A stretch of 64,000 bases of DNA from assembly GCF_029871245.1 (NCBI RefSeq), contig NZ_SSON01000077.1:300204-364203 (forward strand), read 5' to 3'. Within the stretch, counting starts at the first letter, position 1; every line of letters begins with the position of its first letter. Made by a program: the position numbers and the translations under genes. The notes under the pieces were generated by a model. It was not told where the DNA came from. It did no database searches and saw nothing but the letters and a program-made list of their open reading frames with translations. The stretch is from Pseudomonas sp. BN102 (GTDB taxonomy: Bacteria > Pseudomonadota > Gammaproteobacteria > Pseudomonadales > Pseudomonadaceae). Below are positions 58,708 to 64,000 of the stretch, piece by piece.

Positions 58708-60360
58708 GTGAGTAAATTGATTCGCGTACCCGACATCGGCAGCGGCGAAGGTGAAGTGATCGAGCTGTTCGTCAAGGTTGGCGACCGCATCGAGGCCGAC
58801 CAGAGCCTGCTGACCCTGGAATCGGACAAGGCCAGCATGGAGATCCCCGCGCCCATGTCCGGTGTGATCAAAAGTCTAAAGGTCAAGCTCGGCGATCACC
58901 TGAAGGAAGGTGACGAGCTGCTGGAACTGGAAGTCGAGGGTGCCGCAGCCGCGGCGCCCGCGCAGGCTCCAGCTCCCGCGCCCAAGGCTGAAGAGAAGCC
59001 GACCGCTGCCCCGGCTCCGGCTGCCGCCCCCGCAGCCGCCAGCCAGACCGTGCAGGACATCTTCGTTCCGGACATCGGCTCGGACGGCACGGCCAAGGTC
59101 ATCGAAGTGCTGGTCAAGGCCGGCGACACCGTCGAAGCCGACCAGTCGCTGATCACCCTGGAGTCCGACAAGGCCAGCATGGAGATCCCCTCCCCCGCCG
59201 CCGGCGTGGTGGAGAGCGTCGAGGTCAAGCTGGATGCCGAAGTCGGCACCGGCGACCTGATCCTCAAGCTGCGCGTAGCGGGCGCTGCCCCGGCTGCCGC
59301 GGCTCCGGCCCAGGTGAGCCAGCCGGTGCACCGCGTACCGGACGGCGCCCACCCGGTCGCGGCCGCCGAAGTCAGCGCCATTGCCGCGCTGGCGGCTGCG
59401 GCAGCGAGCACGACTGGCATACCGGCACGTTCCAGCGGCGCCAAGGTCCATGCCGGCCCGGCAGTTCGCCAGCTGGCCCGCGAGTTCGGCGTCGAGCTGA
59501 GCGCGGTACCGGCTACCGGCCCGCACGGCCGTGTCCTCAAGGAAGACGTGCAGGCCTACGTCAAATCCATGATGCAGAAGGCCAAGGAAGCCCCGGCCGC
59601 GGCTGCAGGCGCCACTGGCGGTGCCGGCATCCCGCCGATCCCGGTGGTGGACTTCAGCAAGTTTGGTGAAATCGAAGAAGTGGCCATGACCCGCCTGATG
59701 CAAGTCGGCGCGGCCAACCTGCATCGCAGCTGGCTCAACGTCCCGCACGTGACCCAGTTCGATTCGGCCGACATCACCGAGCTGGAAGCCTTCCGCGTGG
59801 CCCAGAAGGCCGTGGCGGAGAAGGCCGGCGTCAAGCTGACCGTCCTGCCGCTGCTGCTCAAGGCTTGCGCCTACCTGCTCAAGGAACTGCCGGACTTCAA
59901 CAGCTCCCTGGCGCCCAGTGGCAAGGCGCTGATCCGCAAGAAATACGTGCACATCGGCTTCGCTGTGGACACCCCGGACGGCCTGCTGGTACCGGTCATC
60001 CGCGACGTCGACCAGAAGAGCCTGCTGCAACTGGCCGCCGAGGCCGCCGAACTGGCGGAGAAGGCACGCACCAAGAAGCTGTCCGCCGATGCCATGCAAG
60101 GCGCCTGCTTCACCATTTCCAGCCTCGGTCACATTGGCGGCACCGGCTTCACGCCGATCGTCAACGCGCCTGAGGTGGCAATCCTCGGTGTGTCCAAGGC
60201 CGCGATGCAGCCAGTTTGGGACGGCAAGGCCTTCCAGCCGCGCCTGATGCTGCCGCTGTCACTGTCCTACGACCACCGCGTGATCAACGGCGCCGCCGCC
60301 GCGCGCTTCACCAAGCGCCTCGGCGACGTGCTGGCGGATATCCGCACCATGCTGCTGTAA
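58708..60360 (+). CDS. aceF: Dihydrolipoamide acetyltransferase AceF (pyruvate dehydrogenase E2)
   Basis: The core subunit of the pyruvate dehydrogenase complex, 550 residues. It has two lipoyl domains with lipoylated Lys41 and Lys155 (both in ESDKASMEIP), joined by Ala/Pro-rich linkers. A peripheral-subunit-binding domain (VHAGPAVRQLAREFGVEL) and the catalytic domain ending with YDHRVINGAAAARF (catalytic His) follow. The GTG start at 58708 has GAGGAG upstream. A terminator follows 37 bp after the stop. Confidence 0.98.
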   Translation: MSKLIRVPDIGSGEGEVIELFVKVGDRIEADQSLLTLESDKASMEIPAPMSGVIKSLKVKLGDHLKEGDELLELEVEGAAAAAPAQAPAPAPKAEEKPTAAPAPAAAPAAASQTVQDIFVPDIGSDGTAKVIEVLVKAGDTVEADQSLITLESDKASMEIPSPAAGVVESVEVKLDAEVGTGDLILKLRVAGAAPAAAAPAQVSQPVHRVPDGAHPVAAAEVSAIAALAAAAASTTGIPARSSGAKVHAGPAVRQLAREFGVELSAVPATGPHGRVLKEDVQAYVKSMMQKAKEAPAAAAGATGGAGIPPIPVVDFSKFGEIEEVAMTRLMQVGAANLHRSWLNVPHVTQFDSADITELEAFRVAQKAVAEKAGVKLTVLPLLLKACAYLLKELPDFNSSLAPSGKALIRKKYVHIGFAVDTPDGLLVPVIRDVDQKSLLQLAAEAAELAEKARTKKLSADAMQGACFTISSLGHIGGTGFTPIVNAPEVAILGVSKAAMQPVWDGKAFQPRLMLPLSLSYDHRVINGAAAARFTKRLGDVLADIRTMLL

Positions 60361-60396
60361 CCCTTGCTATTCGCGAGCACGCCACGCTCGTACCTC

Positions 60397-60426
60397 AACC
60401 CCGCCCCCTGAGGCGGGGTTTTTTTT
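60397..60426 (+). terminator. Terminator after aceEF
   Basis: AACCCCGCC/GGCGGGGTT stem (60397-60420) followed by T8. Confidence 0.92.
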
Positions 60427-60658
60427 GCCTGCAACTGACCACCGGCCGCTCTTCCGGATGCCTGCATGCGGCCCGGCGCCCAGCCCAGGTCGACTCACCC
60501 GGCGACCGCCCCTCCCCCTGCGCGGGCTGAGAACCGCCTCGCGAAACGGCCCATGCGGCGTGCTTGCCAGTGCCATCATCATGATGCACCCTTGCCCGAT
60601 GCTTTGAAGAAGTTGGCCGGGCCCTCTCCCGGTCAGAGAAGTGGAAGCCCAGCGCCCG

Positions 60659-63355
60659 ATGAAGAGCCATCCCGATGCCGCCAGCCGTACGGTGGCCGAG
60701 ATAGTGACGCAGTTGCCTGTCCCCTCGCGGTTGGGCCTGATGCGTTTCGAGCGGCTCAACGAAGCCAGCTGGGCGCTGCTCTTCCTCGATCCGGCCTGCG
60801 AGCGCCGGTTCGGCGTGCCGGCCAGCGAGCTCTGCGCCCTCATCGACTCCCCCTACGCCAGCCTGATGGAGCCGGAAAGCCGTTACCGGCTGCATGACGA
60901 GGTGCAACTGCAGCTGGGCGAAAAGCCCCACTACGCCATCCACTACACCCTGCACACCCCCAATGGGCCATTGCGCCTGCTGGAAGTCGGCGAACCCTTT
61001 CAGCAGCACGGACGCCAGCTGCTGCGCGGCTACCTGATGGTGGCCGGCGAGGCGCAGGAGCCCAAGGAAAGGCAGAAGAACCTCGACCTGGAAGCCCAGA
61101 ACAGTCGCCTGCGCACCTCCCTCGAACTCTACCAGCGCTCCCAGGAAGACCACCTGCAGCACCTGATCCGCTCCCGCGCCCAGCAGAGCCTGATCGTGCG
61201 CCTGGCGCGTCATCGCTACACCTCCAGCGACCCGGCCGAGGAAGCCGCACAACTCATCACCCAGGCCGCCTGCGAAGCCTACGACGTGGCGCGCACCGGC
61301 ATCTGGATGCTCGAGGGCAGCCAACTGGTGGCCGTCAGCCTGTTCCGCCGTGACCAGGACCATCATGAGCACCCGCGGGCCATGGACATGAGTCAGTTCC
61401 CGCGCTACCTCGAAGCCCTGCACAGCGGCCGCGCCATCGACGCCCACAACGCCCAGCGCGACCCCCGCACCAGCGAACTGGCCAAGAGTTACCTCAAGCG
61501 CCAAGGCATCACCGCCATGCTCGACGCCAGCATCCGCATCGGCGGCGAGGTGGTGGGCGTGCTCTGCCTGGAGCACACCGGCGCGCCGCGCGTCTGGCAG
61601 ACCGATGAGATCGCCTTCGCCGGCGAGCTGGCCGACCAGTTCGCCCAGGTCCTGGTGAACCAGCAGCGGCGCCACGCCACCAGCGCGCTGCACCTGTTCC
61701 AGCGCGCCGTGGAGCAGAGTGCCAGCGCCTTCCTGCTGGTGGACCGCGACGGCCTGGTGGAATACGTCAACCCGAGCTTCACCGCCATCACCCAGTACAG
61801 CGCCGACGAAGTGCACGGCCGCCGCCTGTCGGACCTGCCGGCGCTGGAGAATCTCAGCGAACTGCTCTTCGACACAGGTTCGGGCCTCGCCGCCTGTAAC
61901 AGCTGGCAGGGCGAGTTCCGCAGCCGGCGCAAGAACCTGGAGCCCTATTGGGGCCAGCTATCGATCTCCAAGGTCTTCGGCGAGGACGGCGGGCTCACCC
62001 ACTACATCGGCATCTACGAAGACGTCACCCAGAGCAAGCTGGCCCAGCAACGCATCGAAAAGCTGGCCTACACGGACAACCTCACCGGCCTCGGCAACCG
62101 CCCCTATTTCATCCGCACCCTCGAAGAGCGCTTCCACAGCGACCGCGACACGCCGCTCTGCCTGCTGCTGGTGGATATCGACAACTTCAAGCGGATCAAC
62201 GACAGCCTCGGCCACCAGACTGGCGACAAACTGCTGGTCAGCCTCGCCCGGCGCCTGCGCAACAGCCTGAGCCCCAATGGCATCCTGGCGCGCTTCGCCA
62301 GCAACGAGTTCGCCGTGCTGCTCGACGGCGCCGACCTCGAGAGCGGTCGGCGCATTGCCGCCCAGGTACTGCAGACCCTGGACAAGCCGCTGTTCGTCGA
62401 CAACCAGCTGATCAGCGTCACCGGCTCCCTCGGCCTCGCCTGCGCGCCCCAGCATGGGCGCGACCCGCAGACCCTGATGAAGCACGCGGGACTCGCGCTG
62501 CACAAGGCCAAGGCCAACGGCAAACACCAGCTGCAGCTGTTCACCGAGGTGCTGAATGCCGAAGCCAGCTACAAGCTGTTCGTCGAGAACAACCTGCGCC
62601 GTGCCCTGGCGCAGAACGAACTGGAAGTCTTCTACCAGCCCAAGCTCTGCCTGAAGAGCGGCCAGTTGCTGGGCATGGAGGCGCTGCTGCGCTGGCACCA
62701 CCCGGAAAAGGGCATGATCAGCCCGGACCAGTTCATCAGCGTGGCGGAAGAGACGGGGATGATCATCCCCATCGGCAAGTGGGTGATCCGCGAAGCCTGC
62801 CGCATGAGCAAACGTCTCGGAGCGGCCGGGCTCGGCGACCTGCAGGTGGCGATCAACCTGTCGCCCAAGCAGTTCAGCGACCCCGATCTGGTGGGCTCTA
62901 TCGCCGCCATCCTGCAGGAGGAGCAACTACCGCCGGCGCAACTGGAACTGGAGCTCACCGAAGGCCTGCTGCTGGAGGCCACCGAAGACACCCGGCACCA
63001 ACTCAACAACCTGAAAAGCCTGGGTCTGACCCTGGCCATGGATGACTTCGGCACCGGCTACTCGTCGCTGAGCTACCTGAAGAAATTCCCCATCGACGTG
63101 ATCAAGATCGATCGCAGCTTCATCAAGGACATCCCCGACAGCCAGGACGACAAGGAAATTACCTCCGCGGTGATCGCCATGGCCCACAAGCTCAAGCTGA
63201 AAGTGGTCGCCGAGGGGATAGAGACCGCCGCCCAGCTGGGCTTTCTGCGCCGCCAGCACTGCGATGTGGGCCAGGGCTACCTGTTCGACAAGCCGATCTC
63301 CGGCAAGCACCTGTTCGAGAATCTCGGCCGCTACCCTTGCCGCAAAGGGACCTGA
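60659..63355 (+). CDS. dipA: Cyclic-di-GMP phosphodiesterase DipA (GAF-PAS-GGDEF-EAL)
   Basis: An 898-residue cytoplasmic-facing protein with an N-terminal sensor region, a GAF domain (about 200-340), a PAS domain (about 350-460), GGDEF (about 475-635) and EAL (about 645-890). The GGDEF signature is ASNEF (Ala547-Phe551), so cyclase activity is unlikely. The EAL site is intact (Glu674-Ala-Leu) and DFGTGYSSLSYLK is present. In P. aeruginosa, DipA lowers c-di-GMP and drives biofilm dispersion. ATG 60659 matches the family N terminus MKSHPDAA; a GTG at 60641 is possible. The 230-bp upstream gap shows no clear signal. Confidence 0.93.
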   Translation: MKSHPDAASRTVAEIVTQLPVPSRLGLMRFERLNEASWALLFLDPACERRFGVPASELCALIDSPYASLMEPESRYRLHDEVQLQLGEKPHYAIHYTLHTPNGPLRLLEVGEPFQQHGRQLLRGYLMVAGEAQEPKERQKNLDLEAQNSRLRTSLELYQRSQEDHLQHLIRSRAQQSLIVRLARHRYTSSDPAEEAAQLITQAACEAYDVARTGIWMLEGSQLVAVSLFRRDQDHHEHPRAMDMSQFPRYLEALHSGRAIDAHNAQRDPRTSELAKSYLKRQGITAMLDASIRIGGEVVGVLCLEHTGAPRVWQTDEIAFAGELADQFAQVLVNQQRRHATSALHLFQRAVEQSASAFLLVDRDGLVEYVNPSFTAITQYSADEVHGRRLSDLPALENLSELLFDTGSGLAACNSWQGEFRSRRKNLEPYWGQLSISKVFGEDGGLTHYIGIYEDVTQSKLAQQRIEKLAYTDNLTGLGNRPYFIRTLEERFHSDRDTPLCLLLVDIDNFKRINDSLGHQTGDKLLVSLARRLRNSLSPNGILARFASNEFAVLLDGADLESGRRIAAQVLQTLDKPLFVDNQLISVTGSLGLACAPQHGRDPQTLMKHAGLALHKAKANGKHQLQLFTEVLNAEASYKLFVENNLRRALAQNELEVFYQPKLCLKSGQLLGMEALLRWHHPEKGMISPDQFISVAEETGMIIPIGKWVIREACRMSKRLGAAGLGDLQVAINLSPKQFSDPDLVGSIAAILQEEQLPPAQLELELTEGLLLEATEDTRHQLNNLKSLGLTLAMDDFGTGYSSLSYLKKFPIDVIKIDRSFIKDIPDSQDDKEITSAVIAMAHKLKLKVVAEGIETAAQLGFLRRQHCDVGQGYLFDKPISGKHLFENLGRYPCRKGT

Positions 63356-63449
63356 GGCCGGCGCCCTGGGGTCAGGGAAGTGGATTTTTCAATAGCCCGC
63401 CAAGTCGAGGTAACATCGAGACTTCCCGCCACCAACCAGGAGAAGGCTG

Positions 63450-64000
63450 ATGGTCCTGCGTTCGCAAATACTCGCCCACAAGCTCGAACTTCCCGGCGCT
63501 GGCCAGGCCCTGCCCGGCCGCGAAACCCCGATGCCGGTGCCCGACAGCCACTATGTCAACGGCCGCCCGCTGCAGGGCCCTTTCCCCGTTGGCCTGCAGG
63601 TCGCGCAGTTCGGCCTGGGCTGCTTCTGGGGTGCCGAACGGCGTTTCTGGCAGCAACCCGGCGTCTGGACTACGGCCGTGGGCTACGCCGGCGGCTTCAC
63701 GCCGAACCCCACCTATGACGAAGTCTGCTCCGGCCTGACCGGGCACAGCGAAGTGGTGCTGGTGGTTTTCGATCCGCAGCAGACCAGCTTCGATGCACTG
63801 TTGCGGGTGTTCTGGGAAGCGCACAACCCGACCCAGGGCATGCGCCAGGGTAACGACGTCGGCACCCAGTACCGCTCGGCCATCTACTGCTACGACGAGG
63901 CCCAGCTGGCCGCCGCCAACGCCAGCCAGCAGCGCTTCCAGGACGAGCTGGAGAAAGCCGGCTTCGGTGCCATCACTACCGAAATCCGCGAAGCGCCTGC
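63450..64000 (+). CDS. msrA: Peptide-methionine (S)-S-oxide reductase MsrA (3' end cut by window)
   Basis: Reduces methionine S-sulfoxide in proteins. The first 183 codons are present. The catalytic Cys58 lies in [10 protein letters not shown], and [12 protein letters not shown] and [10 protein letters not shown] are conserved family segments. It starts at ATG 63450 with AGGAG 7 bp upstream and runs open past the window edge. Confidence 0.95.
   Translation, partial: MVLRSQILAHKLELPGAGQALPGRETPMPVPDSHYVNGRPLQGPFPVGLQVAQFGLGCFWGAERRFWQQPGVWTTAVGYAGGFTPNPTYDEVCSGLTGHSEVVLVVFDPQQTSFDALLRVFWEAHNPTQGMRQGNDVGTQYRSAIYCYDEAQLAAANASQQRFQDELEKAGFGAITTEIREAP

Overview
The window is a 64 kb piece of a Pseudomonas chromosome. 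The DNA is GC-rich with strong G/C at third codon positions. Gene content and order match, from memory, the Pseudomonas aeruginosa PAO1 block from about fimX (PA4959) to msrA (PA5018). The species is a relative of P. aeruginosa rather than that species, because several genes are added, missing or moved. No rRNA, tRNA, CRISPR array, transposase or prophage gene was seen.

Region 1 (1-13.4 kb): the 3' end of fimX, then serB, an ahpA-like membrane protein, and a leftward gene set running nudF, a DUF1249 gene, cpdA, a yqiA-like esterase, parE, a phytase-like secreted protein, a retropepsin-like protease, parC and a PqiC-like lipoprotein. Several of these overlap by 4 bp. Both topoisomerase IV subunits sit in one coupled cluster.

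Region 2 (13.6-19.5 kb): an RsiV/DUF3298-type lipoprotein, then a thiamine module (TPP riboswitch, thiC, cytX transporter), then a TolC-family outer membrane channel gene.

Region 3 (19.5-23.7 kb): an accessory insert flanked by short palindromic repeats. It holds a frameshifted ABC substrate-binding protein gene, a divergent flavin/Fe-S demethylase-like oxidoreductase and an XRE-cupin regulator, with a palindromic candidate operator between the divergent genes.

Region 4 (23.7-33.5 kb): waaA, a LysR regulator divergent from emrE, an FAD oxidoreductase plus aldo/keto reductase pair, a protein with a degenerate Nudix-like box, and a tandem pair of acyl-CoA dehydrogenase homologues. One of that pair lacks the catalytic glutamate.

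Region 5 (32-52 kb): the lipopolysaccharide core region. It encodes heptose precursor synthesis (hldE), a deacetylase (dnpA), a Mig-14 protein, the MsbA flippase and a rightward island of a kinase-like protein, the O-antigen ligase and an acetyltransferase. A long leftward run follows: waaF, waaC, waaG, waaP, three more kinase-type genes, a carbamoyltransferase and three glycosyltransferases. Most junctions in this run overlap by 1-4 bp, so translational coupling is likely.

Region 6 (51.9-64 kb): central metabolism and signalling: ilvE, glnE, aceE-aceF with a pair of palindromic operators, the c-di-GMP phosphodiesterase dipA, and the 5' part of msrA.

Nothing here is clearly an undescribed system on its own. 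The best leads are the mismatched acyl-CoA dehydrogenase pair, the kinase array with a double-domain member, the Nudix-like orphan, the accessory demethylase module and the aceE operator pair. Family assignments come from reading motifs by eye and from remembered synteny; no database search was run.
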